A DNA stretch of 41,620 nucleotides from Sulfurimonas sp. (GTDB lineage Bacteria > Campylobacterota > Campylobacteria > Campylobacterales > Sulfurimonadaceae), in contig JALUXS010000089.1 of NCBI GenBank assembly GCA_027013185.1, positions 1-41,620 on the forward strand, written 5' to 3'. Within the stretch, counting starts at the first letter, position 1. Every line of letters begins with the position of its first letter. The notes under the pieces were generated by a model. That model had not been told where the DNA came from, searched no databases, and worked only from the letters and a program-made list of their open reading frames with translations. Of the stretch, positions 19,459-28,924 are shown piece after piece. Position numbers and translations under genes: made by a program.

Positions 19459-20742
19459 ATGCATGAATATGCAAAAAAAATAACAATTCTTTATGTAGAA
19501 GATGAAGATGATGTTCGTGAAGGCTATTCCCGTACACTTACAAGAATCTGTTCAAAGTTATATACTGCACATAATGGAGAAAATGGCTTGGAAATGTTTC
19601 AAAAATATCAACCAGATATTATAGTCAGTGATATTAAAATGCCCATAATGAATGGTCTTGATATGATAAAAACCATTAAAACGATTACTCCTGATGTGAA
19701 GGTCGTATTTACAACGGCACATAGTGAAAGTGCCTATCTTCTTGAGGCAATAGAACTGCAGGTAGATGGCTATTTATTAAAACCAGTGCAGAAAAAATCA
19801 TTGACTACTTTGGTAGAAAAACTTGCAAAAAATATTATTATTGCAAGAGAATATGAAGAGCAGAGAGAAATCTTGCAGTATATTATAGATTCTGAAAATA
19901 GTCTCTCAGTTATTACCGATATAAAAAATATTAGTTTTGCATCAAAATCATTTTTAAAGTTTTTTGCTGTTGAAGATGTTGCAGAGTTTAATGCAAAATT
20001 TAGTTCTATAGTTAATATATTTGCACAGAGTAGTGATGGTATTAATGCACAAAGTATAAAAACATTCCTTAATGACGATAAAACTTTATATGATTTTATC
20101 AATTCACTTGATGAGACACAAAGAATTGCCCTTATACAGAGTGAAAATGGGGAAGAAAAATCATTTTTAGTCACAATATCAAAGATAAATACAACACAAT
20201 TTTTGATGAATTTTACAGATGTAACAAAGATAGAAAAACAAAAAGAAGAGATAATAAAAAAAGCAAATCATGACTTGCTTACAAATCTTTATAATAGAAA
20301 TAAATTTGAAGAAACTTTTGCTTATGAATTAGGACAAGTGAAACGTTATGGTTATTCACTTTCATTGGCGATTGCAGATATTGATCATTTTAAACATTTC
20401 AATGATACGTATGGGCATTTAGTTGGTGACGAGGTTTTAAAGCTTATAGCAAAAACACTCAGTGGATGTACACGAGACAGTGATATTGTAGCAAGATGGG
20501 GTGGAGAAGAATTTGTAATGCTCTTTTCAAAAACATCTTATGAAGATGCCTTAGTATCACTGCAAAAATGCAGGGTCTCAATTGAATCACTTCAATACAA
20601 AAATTTCGGAAAAATAACAGCAAGTTTTGGCGTAACTTCTTATAAAGATGGAGATACGCTCAAAAGTATGCTTAACCGAGCAGATAAAGCATTGTATAAA
20701 GCAAAAACAAGTGGAAGAAATAAGGTGCTTGGTATAATATGA
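19459..20742 (+). CDS. Response regulator-GGDEF (REC-PAS-like-GGDEF)
   Basis: YVEDEDDVREGY, VSDIKMPIMNGLDM, LKPVQKKSL; RDSDIVARWGGEEF with I-site; ATG at 19459 preferred. Confidence 0.9.
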   Translation: MHEYAKKITILYVEDEDDVREGYSRTLTRICSKLYTAHNGENGLEMFQKYQPDIIVSDIKMPIMNGLDMIKTIKTITPDVKVVFTTAHSESAYLLEAIELQVDGYLLKPVQKKSLTTLVEKLAKNIIIAREYEEQREILQYIIDSENSLSVITDIKNISFASKSFLKFFAVEDVAEFNAKFSSIVNIFAQSSDGINAQSIKTFLNDDKTLYDFINSLDETQRIALIQSENGEEKSFLVTISKINTTQFLMNFTDVTKIEKQKEEIIKKANHDLLTNLYNRNKFEETFAYELGQVKRYGYSLSLAIADIDHFKHFNDTYGHLVGDEVLKLIAKTLSGCTRDSDIVARWGGEEFVMLFSKTSYEDALVSLQKCRVSIESLQYKNFGKITASFGVTSYKDGDTLKSMLNRADKALYKAKTSGRNKVLGII

Positions 20743-22925
20743 GCCAAATTATAAAATTCTTTTTTCTTTTTTTAGTGCTTTTTTTTATAGCCTTTAGTGT
20801 CAATAATTACAATAAAAACTTGTTGATTTCAAGAGAACTTTCTTATGTTTTAAATGATTTAAAAACGAATTATGAAATTGTAAAAGAAGCGGATACAATT
20901 GATGCAGAAACATTAAATACATTTATATCAAACGATAAACAGATTTTAAATATTTTAGTAGATGCAAACAATGCAGATATGACGGTGAAAAAGAGGCTTA
21001 GAAAAGAGTTATATACGCATTTAAGTAAAAAATATAATGCAATTAAAAAATATGGCATACTACAATTTCAATTTGTACTTGCAAATAACAAATCTTTTTT
21101 GAGAATGCATAAACCGGATAAATATGGAGATGATTTAACGCAGGTTCGTTATACATTTGCATATACCCAAAAAACGCATAAGCCTATTTTTGGATTTGAA
21201 CAGGGGCGTATGATACATGGATTTAGGCATGTCTTTCCTCTTTTTAAAGCCTCTCAATATATAGGAGCCTATGAAATCTCTTTTTCATCAGATTCTTTTC
21301 AAAATAGACTACTCAAGGTAAATAAACTTTATATCCATTTTTTAATAAATAAAAAGGTTTTTTCAAGTCAACTAAGCCATAAGAATAGTTTCGATTTAAA
21401 ATACAAGCAAAGTATAGAATCTCCTGAGTATATGCTCGCGTACACCAAAGGTATTAGACCAAACTATGTAGCGTATTTACGCAAAAATATTATAAACAAA
21501 CATAGAACATTTATTGATGCAAATATAAATAGATGTAAGACATTCTCATTTTATGAATCTACCGGACAAAGTGTAAAAGTAGTTTCATTTTTACCTATTA
21601 AAGATGTAAAATATAAAAAAACAGTGGCGTATATTGTTTCTTATACGGACAATCATGATATAAAAGCAATTTTACATAATTATAAATTGATTAACATTAT
21701 TTTATTTATAGGACTGGCGTTATTGGTGTATCTGTTTTATTTGCAGTTTATTCGAAAAAAGGCATTGAAAAAAACTACAAAAGAACAGCAAAAACTTTTA
21801 GAGCTTTTTGATAAAGGCGATATTACACTATTTCGATGGAGAAACGATATTAATTGGAGTATTGAATATGTTTCCAATAATGTTTCAAAACTCACAGGCT
21901 ATACGAAAGAAGAGTTTTTAAGTGAAAATATAGCATATTCAAATATTATTTATAAACATGATTTACAAAGAGCATTAAAAGAGCTGACAAAAGCGTTTGA
22001 AAGTAATGTAGATATTCTGAAACATAATGTGTATCAAATTAATACAAAAGACAAAACAAAAAAGTGGGTAGAACAGACGACCCTTTTCATTCGGGATGCA
22101 GAGGGACACGTAACACACTTTTTGGGTTATTTACTTGATGTAAGTGTCAGAAAAGAGTTAGAACTTGAACTGCATTCATTAAATGAAAACTTGAAAAAAG
22201 AGATAGATAAGCGTACAAATGAAATAGTACAAAAAGATAAAATGCTACAAGAACAGGCTAAACTTGCTGCTATGGGAGAAATGGTAGGAGCAATAGCGCA
22301 TCAGTGGAGACAGCCGCTTAATTCACTCAGTATTAATATTCAAAACCTTGATGATGATTATGAAGAAGGTTTAATAGACAGAGATTTTATTGATGCATTT
22401 ATTGCAAAACAGACAAAAACAATCAATTTTATGAGCAAAACTATTGATGATTTTAGAAACTTTTTTAGAATTGATAAAATTAAAAATAAATTTTCTGTGA
22501 AAAAGAGTATTGAGAATACGCTTTCCCTACTACAAGCACAACTTATGAGCCATAATATACAAACCACATTGCAAGGCAAAGATTTTACTCTTGTTGGTGT
22601 TGAAAGTGAATTTCAACAAGTTATACTCAACATTATATCTAACGCTAAAGATGCGATAACAGAGAATAATATCAAATATGGAAAAATAGAAATTAGGCTT
22701 GAAAATAAAAAAATAGTGATTAGTGATAATGCAGGGGGAATACCGCAAGAGATTATAAATAGAATTTTTGAACCTTACTTTACAACAAAAGAACAGGGCA
22801 TGGGAACTGGTTTAGGTTTGTATATGTCTAAAATGATTATTGAAAAAAATATGGGTGGATATTTACATGTAAACAGTGAGGCAGAAGGTGCGAAGTTCGT
22901 TATAGATTTTAATGAAAGGATTTAA
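20739..22925 (+). CDS. Membrane sensor histidine kinase (Cache-like sensor, PAS, HATPase)
   Basis: Two TMs flanking a sensor domain; PAS; GEMVGAIAHQWRQPLNSLSINIQ H-box; DNAGGIPQEI; TGLGLYMSKMIIEKNM. Confidence 0.9.
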   Translation: MSQIIKFFFLFLVLFFIAFSVNNYNKNLLISRELSYVLNDLKTNYEIVKEADTIDAETLNTFISNDKQILNILVDANNADMTVKKRLRKELYTHLSKKYNAIKKYGILQFQFVLANNKSFLRMHKPDKYGDDLTQVRYTFAYTQKTHKPIFGFEQGRMIHGFRHVFPLFKASQYIGAYEISFSSDSFQNRLLKVNKLYIHFLINKKVFSSQLSHKNSFDLKYKQSIESPEYMLAYTKGIRPNYVAYLRKNIINKHRTFIDANINRCKTFSFYESTGQSVKVVSFLPIKDVKYKKTVAYIVSYTDNHDIKAILHNYKLINIILFIGLALLVYLFYLQFIRKKALKKTTKEQQKLLELFDKGDITLFRWRNDINWSIEYVSNNVSKLTGYTKEEFLSENIAYSNIIYKHDLQRALKELTKAFESNVDILKHNVYQINTKDKTKKWVEQTTLFIRDAEGHVTHFLGYLLDVSVRKELELELHSLNENLKKEIDKRTNEIVQKDKMLQEQAKLAAMGEMVGAIAHQWRQPLNSLSINIQNLDDDYEEGLIDRDFIDAFIAKQTKTINFMSKTIDDFRNFFRIDKIKNKFSVKKSIENTLSLLQAQLMSHNIQTTLQGKDFTLVGVESEFQQVILNIISNAKDAITENNIKYGKIEIRLENKKIVISDNAGGIPQEIINRIFEPYFTTKEQGMGTGLGLYMSKMIIEKNMGGYLHVNSEAEGAKFVIDFNERI

Positions 22926-24301
22926 AATTCTATAATAAAGCTAGAACCTTTGTTTATTTGACTTTTGATAATGAGTTTAAAATTATGTAGACTGATGATG
23001 TTATTTACAAGAAAGAGTCCAAGACCGAGTGAATTGTCCCATCTGTTGTTTTGTACTCTGTAAAACTTGTTTGTAATGTTTTCTAAATCTTTTTGGCTGA
23101 TTCCTATACCTGTATCAATGATTTGTATAGAATTTTCTTGTATATCTACAATCACTTCATCTTCTGAATATTTAAAAGCATTCTCAATTAAATTTGTAAT
23201 AACAATACTAAAGAGTGTTGCATCAACATTAATTTTAAGTGTTTTATCTCCTTTAATGACAACTTTTCGATATTTATAATTCAGTTGTAGATTTTGTGCA
23301 GATTCAAGAATTAAATCATAAAGGTTTGTTTCTTGCATATTGATGTTTTGATGCCCACCGTCGAGTTTCATTGAAAGCCTGAGGGTATCTATAAGTTCAC
23401 TGAGTTTTGTCCCATTATTGTATATTTTTGTCAGAAACTTTTTACGTATACTTGGGTTTATATTGTCATCATCAAGGAGTGTTTGTGCGTAGCCATTGAC
23501 TACGGCAATCGGATTTTTAAATTCATGCGATATTGCGGAGATAATATCATCTTTTTGAGAATTCAATTTTTGCAGTTTTTGTGTATATTTTGTTTTTTGT
23601 TTCTCTTTTTTAACAAGTATTTGTGACACTTTGGTGAGTAGATTTGTTATATGGGCAAACTCCTGAGAATAATCAGATTTAATGTAGGTGTTTTTTTTCT
23701 TTTTTGTTAAAGCTTTTAAAAAGTTGACTATTTTGTTTGTTTCATATTGAATTTGTGTATTTATTTTATATGTCATGGAAAAAACAGCAAGAAAAAAGAG
23801 AATGAGCACTGCAGCTATTTTGAGTCCGAGGTTAAGCATCGAAGCCCGTATACCTTTTGCCTCTCTAGCAAGGCGAATATAAAAAGATTCTCCATTTTTT
23901 GTGTATTTACGTGCCACATACTGCAAGTCTTTATTGATGGTGTGTGAATGTCGCAGAGCATATCCGTATGTCTCTTTATTTGCCTGCATAATTTCGATTC
24001 TGTATTTATGATTTTCCATTGTTTTTTTATCTCTATCTGATTCAGCTAAAACAGTACCGTCATTATTAATGATAGTAAGACGCAGGTGCAATTTATTTTT
24101 GATTTGTTGGGCGAGTTTATCAAGGTTTGTATTTTTAGTTATAAGGAGTGCGACAAGTTCTGTGTCTTGCTTCAGGGCTGCTTTTGAGGAGTTGAGATAA
24201 AATTCATATATCCAGTAGTAAACAATAGCCCCCACAATAAGAAAAAGGGCTATAAAAAGAAGTAAAAACTTTTGTAATACTATCTGGTGAAATTTCTTCA
24301 T
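22922..24301 (-). CDS. Membrane sensor histidine kinase in pst locus (PhoR/PhosS-like)
   Basis: Two TMs; ISAISHEFKNPIAVVNGYAQTL H-box; IDTGIGISQKDL; directly follows phoU. Confidence 0.85.
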   Translation of the reverse strand: MKKFHQIVLQKFLLLFIALFLIVGAIVYYWIYEFYLNSSKAALKQDTELVALLITKNTNLDKLAQQIKNKLHLRLTIINNDGTVLAESDRDKKTMENHKYRIEIMQANKETYGYALRHSHTINKDLQYVARKYTKNGESFYIRLAREAKGIRASMLNLGLKIAAVLILFFLAVFSMTYKINTQIQYETNKIVNFLKALTKKKKNTYIKSDYSQEFAHITNLLTKVSQILVKKEKQKTKYTQKLQKLNSQKDDIISAISHEFKNPIAVVNGYAQTLLDDDNINPSIRKKFLTKIYNNGTKLSELIDTLRLSMKLDGGHQNINMQETNLYDLILESAQNLQLNYKYRKVVIKGDKTLKINVDATLFSIVITNLIENAFKYSEDEVIVDIQENSIQIIDTGIGISQKDLENITNKFYRVQNNRWDNSLGLGLFLVNNIISLHNFKLIIKSQINKGSSFIIEF

Positions 24302-24961
24302 TTAGTTATGGATGTTTCCACCCATTTTAATATAAACTAAAAGATTCGCAACACTAATTGCACGGCTTGCTATCTTTTCGCTTTTTCTTAAAGCTCGAAG
24401 CATTCTATGATACTTTTCAAACATATTCGTATTTTCAGCCTGTTCTACAAGTTTTCGCTCTATCATCTCATATAAATCATCAGCTTTATTTTCCTCTATA
24501 AGAACCTCTTCATACATCTCTTGAAGTTCATCTGTATCATCAATGTTTATCATCTTCACAGTTGTATCAATGGCTTTTACCGTTGAGGTCTGCATAAGTG
24601 TTGCATATTCATTAATCTCTTTTACATCAAGATCTTTGCATACATCAGTAAACCCTCGTATAAAACTTCTTGTGTTTGAACAGGCACGGGCAAGTTCATT
24701 AGTGATTTTGAAATAGGCAACGACTTGTCTCAAATCTCTTGCTTCAGGGGTAAAGAGTGCAAGGACTTTAATAATACTATTGTCAATTTCATCAGTTTTA
24801 GAGGTAATATTCTTTATTTTATTTCTAGAATCATTAAATTTTTGGGCATCACATGTTTGCAGTGCTTGAAGTATAAGTTCATTGGACTCTACGAGACTCT
24901 TTCCGATTGTCGTTATTTTCCCTCGTATATCATCTAAATTTGTTTTAAAAGTTGGTAACAT
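24302..24961 (-). CDS. phoU: PhoU family phosphate-signalling protein
   Basis: PhoU-like helical repeats and position between pstB and a histidine kinase. Confidence 0.85.
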   Translation of the reverse strand: MLPTFKTNLDDIRGKITTIGKSLVESNELILQALQTCDAQKFNDSRNKIKNITSKTDEIDNSIIKVLALFTPEARDLRQVVAYFKITNELARACSNTRSFIRGFTDVCKDLDVKEINEYATLMQTSTVKAIDTTVKMINIDDTDELQEMYEEVLIEENKADDLYEMIERKLVEQAENTNMFEKYHRMLRALRKSEKIASRAISVANLLVYIKMGGNIHN

Positions 24962-24994
24962 TTTTTGTACTCCTTAATTTTTATTTTGTTTGAT

Positions 24995-25777
24995 TTATCC
25001 AAATCTACCTGTAATGTAGTCTTCTGTTCGTTTTTCTTTAGGATTTAAAAAGATATTTTCTGTTTTATCATACTCTATTAAATCCCCAAGGTACATAAAC
25101 GCAGTATAATCACTAATACGAGAAGCTTGTTGCATATTATGTGTAACAATGGCAATGCTGACATCTTTTTTTAGCTCCACTATAAGCTCTTCAATAGCAC
25201 TTGTTGAAATAGGGTCAAGCGCTGAAGTCGGTTCATCAAATAAAAGTACTTCCGGCTTCACGGCAACCGCACGGGCGATACACAGACGCTGCTGCTGGCC
25301 TCCTGAGAGTCCCATTGCAGATTTATTTAATCTGTCATGTACCTCGTTCCATAATGCTGAACCTTTAAGTGCCGCTTCTACACGGTCTGAAAGTTCGCTT
25401 TTATTTCTAATACCTGCAATTTTGAGTCCATATGCCACATTGTCAAAAATGCTCATTGGAAAAGGTGTTGGCTTTTGAAAAATCATACCAACTTGTTGAC
25501 GAAGTTTGATGAACTCATTCTCTTTTTTTATTTTAAGAATATTTTTGTATTTCTTGTTTGTTTCATCAAGCAGTTCAATCTTTCCATCATATTTATTTCC
25601 AGGGTATAAATCATGGATACGATTCATTGAACGTAGCAAGGTAGATTTACCACAACCACTTGGCCCTATAAGAGCAGTAATGTTGTTTTTTTCAATAGGT
25701 AAAGTTATATTTTTTAGAGATGGCTCATCTACTCCAGGATATGTAAAAGAGAATTTTTCAATATTCATAGCTAGCAT
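24995..25777 (-). CDS. pstB: Phosphate ABC transporter ATP-binding protein PstB
   Basis: [52 protein letters not shown]. Confidence 0.96.
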   Translation of the reverse strand: MLAMNIEKFSFTYPGVDEPSLKNITLPIEKNNITALIGPSGCGKSTLLRSMNRIHDLYPGNKYDGKIELLDETNKKYKNILKIKKENEFIKLRQQVGMIFQKPTPFPMSIFDNVAYGLKIAGIRNKSELSDRVEAALKGSALWNEVHDRLNKSAMGLSGGQQQRLCIARAVAVKPEVLLFDEPTSALDPISTSAIEELIVELKKDVSIAIVTHNMQQASRISDYTAFMYLGDLIEYDKTENIFLNPKEKRTEDYITGRFG

Positions 25778-25790
25778 AATAGTCGTTTCC

Positions 25791-26597
25791 TTATTTTTTG
25801 TTTCTTGTAATAAATTTACCGGTAAGGTTAATCACTAAAACCATAACAGTAAGTATAAATGATGCTGCCCAAGCTAAATCTCTACTACTTGTCTGTACAT
25901 CACTTGCTAAATCATAAATACTTACACTAAGCGATGGAAACGCATGCGTTAAATCAAGCGTAAAGTAGTTGCTTGTTTGTGAAGTAAAAAGAAGTGGTGC
26001 AGTCTCTCCGACAATTCTTGCAAATGCAAGCAGTATTCCTGTCATAATTCCAACTTTTGCAGATTTTATAACAATATCAAAAATCACTTTGTATTTACTA
26101 GCACCAAGTGCAATTCCAGCTTCACGCAGCTCTTGTGGAACAAGTGAAAGCATAGAATCCGTTGTGCTGATGACAATGGGAATCATCATAATTGCAAGAG
26201 CAATAGAACCTGCAAAACCACTTGTGTGTCCTGTGGGAACGACAACAATAGCATAAACAAATGCTCCAATAACAATAGAAGGGGCACTCATCATAATATC
26301 ACTCAGATTTCTAATAAGGTTTGCATAGCGTCCTTGTCCATATTCTCGAATGTAAATACCTGCTACCATTCCAAGAGGAATACCAATAATACTCGCCATA
26401 CCTGCTAAAATAAACTGCCCTATGATGAGGTTACGAAGACCGTTGTTTATAAGGTCATTTACAAAAAGTGAAAAGTGAAAAGAGCTTAAACCTTTTATGA
26501 AGAGTGTTACTAAAATCCACGCTAAAAACGCAAGCCCTATAAGGGCAGAGATTGTAGAGAGCGTTAAAATTATTTTATTTATAAGCAATCTTTTCAT
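25791..26597 (-). CDS. pstA: Phosphate ABC transporter permease PstA
   Basis: PstA permease: [48 protein letters not shown]. Confidence 0.95.
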   Translation of the reverse strand: MKRLLINKIILTLSTISALIGLAFLAWILVTLFIKGLSSFHFSLFVNDLINNGLRNLIIGQFILAGMASIIGIPLGMVAGIYIREYGQGRYANLIRNLSDIMMSAPSIVIGAFVYAIVVVPTGHTSGFAGSIALAIMMIPIVISTTDSMLSLVPQELREAGIALGASKYKVIFDIVIKSAKVGIMTGILLAFARIVGETAPLLFTSQTSNYFTLDLTHAFPSLSVSIYDLASDVQTSSRDLAWAASFILTVMVLVINLTGKFITRNKK

Positions 26598-27580
26598 GAG
26601 TTAGCCTTTCTTAAAAAATAGAACTTAGCAAAAGAGATAATTGCAAAACTCATTACAAATAGAATAAGTGCAAGATAAAAAAGAGAACTCATACCAAGTC
26701 CACTTGCTTCTCCAAAGTTATTTGCCAGTGCAACTGGAATAGAAATCGTTGGGTCTGTAATCTTATGTGGTAATTCAAAGATAGAACCAATCAAGAATGC
26801 AACTGCCATTGTTTCACCAAGTGCACGCCCTAAAGAGAGAATGATAGAACCGATGATGCCGACTTTTGAATAAGGAAATATAACATCTTTAATTACTTCA
26901 AACTTTGTAGCACCAAGTGCATAGGCTGACTCTTTTAAAATATCTGGCGTAGTGTTCATAGAGTCTCTTGTAATGGCTGCCATAAATGGAAGAATCATAA
27001 CACCTAAAACTAGACCAGCCGTAAGTAATGATACTTGAAAACCTCCAAACAAATCCGCTACAATTGGTGCAAAATAGTAAAGTCCCCACATACCAAAAAT
27101 AATACTTGGAATGGCAGCAAGCAGTTCAATAGCACCCCCGACAAAGGTTGCAATTTTTTTTGGAGCAATTTCAGCTAAAAAGATTGAGATACCCATGGCA
27201 ATTGGCAGAGCAAATGCAAGTGCTATAAGCGTTGAAAAAATAGTTCCTACAAGTGGCACTAAACCACCATAAATAGTCTTTGTAGGTGTGTCATCTTCAT
27301 CTTCCATTATCATATCATCAGAACTGTCACCATAGTCATTTACATCGACTGATTCATCATTTGTATCTGTAACACTCTTTTGTGCAGCACTTTTGTCTGT
27401 TGTAGTTTGAGGTGTTGAGAGAGGAACTTCTTTATTCCATGCAGGATCAACTATAAAGTTCAGACCAAACTCATTAATAGCAGGTCTAGCTGCATTAAAA
27501 AGTGTGATAAAAATTCCAAGCAGAATAATAAACACTAAAGTAGCACTAGAAAAGGCGAACTTTTGAAAGATTTTTTCCAT
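26594..27580 (-). CDS. pstC: Phosphate ABC transporter permease PstC
   Basis: PstC permease: ESAYALGATKFEVIKDVIFPYSKVGIIGSIILSLGRALGETMAVAFLIG; contains an acidic insert. Confidence 0.95.
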   Translation of the reverse strand: MEKIFQKFAFSSATLVFIILLGIFITLFNAARPAINEFGLNFIVDPAWNKEVPLSTPQTTTDKSAAQKSVTDTNDESVDVNDYGDSSDDMIMEDEDDTPTKTIYGGLVPLVGTIFSTLIALAFALPIAMGISIFLAEIAPKKIATFVGGAIELLAAIPSIIFGMWGLYYFAPIVADLFGGFQVSLLTAGLVLGVMILPFMAAITRDSMNTTPDILKESAYALGATKFEVIKDVIFPYSKVGIIGSIILSLGRALGETMAVAFLIGSIFELPHKITDPTISIPVALANNFGEASGLGMSSLFYLALILFVMSFAIISFAKFYFLRKANS

Positions 27581-27610
27581 TAAATAAACCTAATTAAAAT
27601 TGATAACGAT

Positions 27611-27643
27611 ATTATATAAAAATTTAATTACAAAGAGATTACA
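27611..27643 (-). promoter_or_regulatory. Pho-box-like promoter: TGTAATC-TCTT-TGTAATT-N9-TATAAT upstream of pstC
   Basis: Box 27626-27643 (minus), -10 at 27611-27616. Confidence 0.7.
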
Positions 27644-27652
27644 CGAGAGAAA

Positions 27653-27676
27653 TTCAACTCCATAAAAGGAGTTGAA
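27653..27676 (-). terminator. Hairpin between pstS and pstC (TTCAACTCC-ATAAAA-GGAGTTGAA)
   Basis: Perfect 9-bp stem between the pstS stop and the pstC promoter; weak T-tract. Confidence 0.55.
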
Positions 27677-27702
27677 ATAAGGAGAGTGAAATTTGAAATT
27701 TA

Positions 27703-28707
27703 TTAGTCGATACCGTTTGCTTTCCAGTATTTTCTGATTTTGTTTGTTAAAGAGTTTGGTAATGGAACATACCCAAGACTAGAAGCAATGTCTGCACCAT
27801 TTTTATATGACCAGTCATAGAATGCTGTTACTTTTTTATCTATAGCTTTATGCTCTTTTGGAAGAAGAATAAAAGTTGCCGCTACGATTGGATAAGATTT
27901 TGCACCTGCAGGGTCTGCAATAATAGCATAGAAATCTTTTCTTGGGTCAAAACTAGCTTTTGCAGCACTCTCTTGAAATGCTTTGAGATTAGGTTTAATG
28001 TAATAGCCTTCTCTATTTTCTACAGTTGCCATGTCAATAGCATTTGATTTTGCATCAGCATAATCCATGTAACCTACAGAGTATGGAGTTTGTTTGATGA
28101 GTGCACCGACACCAGGGTTACCTTTGCCACCAACATGGTGATTACCAGGCCAAGTTACAGATTTTTTCGCACCAAATGCTTTTCTCCATTCAAGGTTACT
28201 TTTTGCTAGGTAGTAAGTAAAGTTAAATGTAGTTCCACTTGCATCTGAACGGTGAACAAATGTTAATTTCTTGTGTGGTAAGTGTGCAGCTGGGTTGCTC
28301 ATTGTAATGAGTTTATTATCCCAATATTTAATGTGACCTAAAGCGATTTCAGCGATTGCTGCACGGCTTAATTTGATGTCGTTATGATTTGGAACATTAT
28401 ATGCCATTGTAATTGCACCAACAACTGCTGGGAATTGGAAAAGTTTATGTTTTTTCAATGTTCTTGGAGTAAGAGGTTTATCACTTCCACCGAAGTTTGA
28501 TTGTCTTGCTTCGATGTGCTTTATACCAGCACCAGAACCTTCACTAATGTAGTCAATTTTGATACCAGTATCTTTATTGTATGCTTTAATCCATTGTTGA
28601 TAAACAGAGTATGGAAAAGAAGCACCACTTCCTTTGATTACATCATTAGCTGAAAGAGCCCCAGCTAAAACTGAAGTTGCAAGAGCAAGCTTAAGTACTT
28701 TTGTCAT
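27703..28707 (-). CDS. pstS: Phosphate-binding protein PstS
   Basis: Signal peptide; IKGSGASFPYSVYQQWIKAY; VHRSDASGTTFNFTYYL. Confidence 0.95.
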   Translation of the reverse strand: MTKVLKLALATSVLAGALSANDVIKGSGASFPYSVYQQWIKAYNKDTGIKIDYISEGSGAGIKHIEARQSNFGGSDKPLTPRTLKKHKLFQFPAVVGAITMAYNVPNHNDIKLSRAAIAEIALGHIKYWDNKLITMSNPAAHLPHKKLTFVHRSDASGTTFNFTYYLAKSNLEWRKAFGAKKSVTWPGNHHVGGKGNPGVGALIKQTPYSVGYMDYADAKSNAIDMATVENREGYYIKPNLKAFQESAAKASFDPRKDFYAIIADPAGAKSYPIVAATFILLPKEHKAIDKKVTAFYDWSYKNGADIASSLGYVPLPNSLTNKIRKYWKANGID

Positions 28708-28737
28708 TTATTACACCTTTTAAATTTAAGTTGTGAA

Positions 28738-28770
28738 AGTATAAAACAGTTTGGTTACAAATTGATTACA
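28738..28770 (-). promoter_or_regulatory. Pho-box-like promoter: TGTAATC-AATT-TGTAACC-N9-TATACT upstream of pstS
   Basis: Box 28753-28770 (minus), -10 at 28738-28743. Confidence 0.75.
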
Positions 28771-28860
28771 GCAAGGTTTTTTTATAATTTGTGCTTTATT
28801 GCATACATTATATATAGGCTTAAAAAGTACCAAAAAAGCTCTGAAACAGGGGTGTTCCTT

Positions 28861-28893
28861 TGTAACCTTTATGTAACCTTGGTGTTCTATACT
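28861..28893 (+). promoter_or_regulatory. Pho-box-like promoter: TGTAACC-TTTA-TGTAACC-N9-TATACT upstream of the porin
   Basis: Box 28861-28878, -10 at 28888-28893. Confidence 0.75.
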
Positions 28894-28924
28894 TCGCTCA
28901 ACAAACAAAAAAAGGAATTCAAAA

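Noticed and set aside
28851-28887. GGTGTTC direct repeats flanking the porin Pho box (28851-28857, 28881-28887)
   Set aside because: Not present at the other three boxes; probably incidental.
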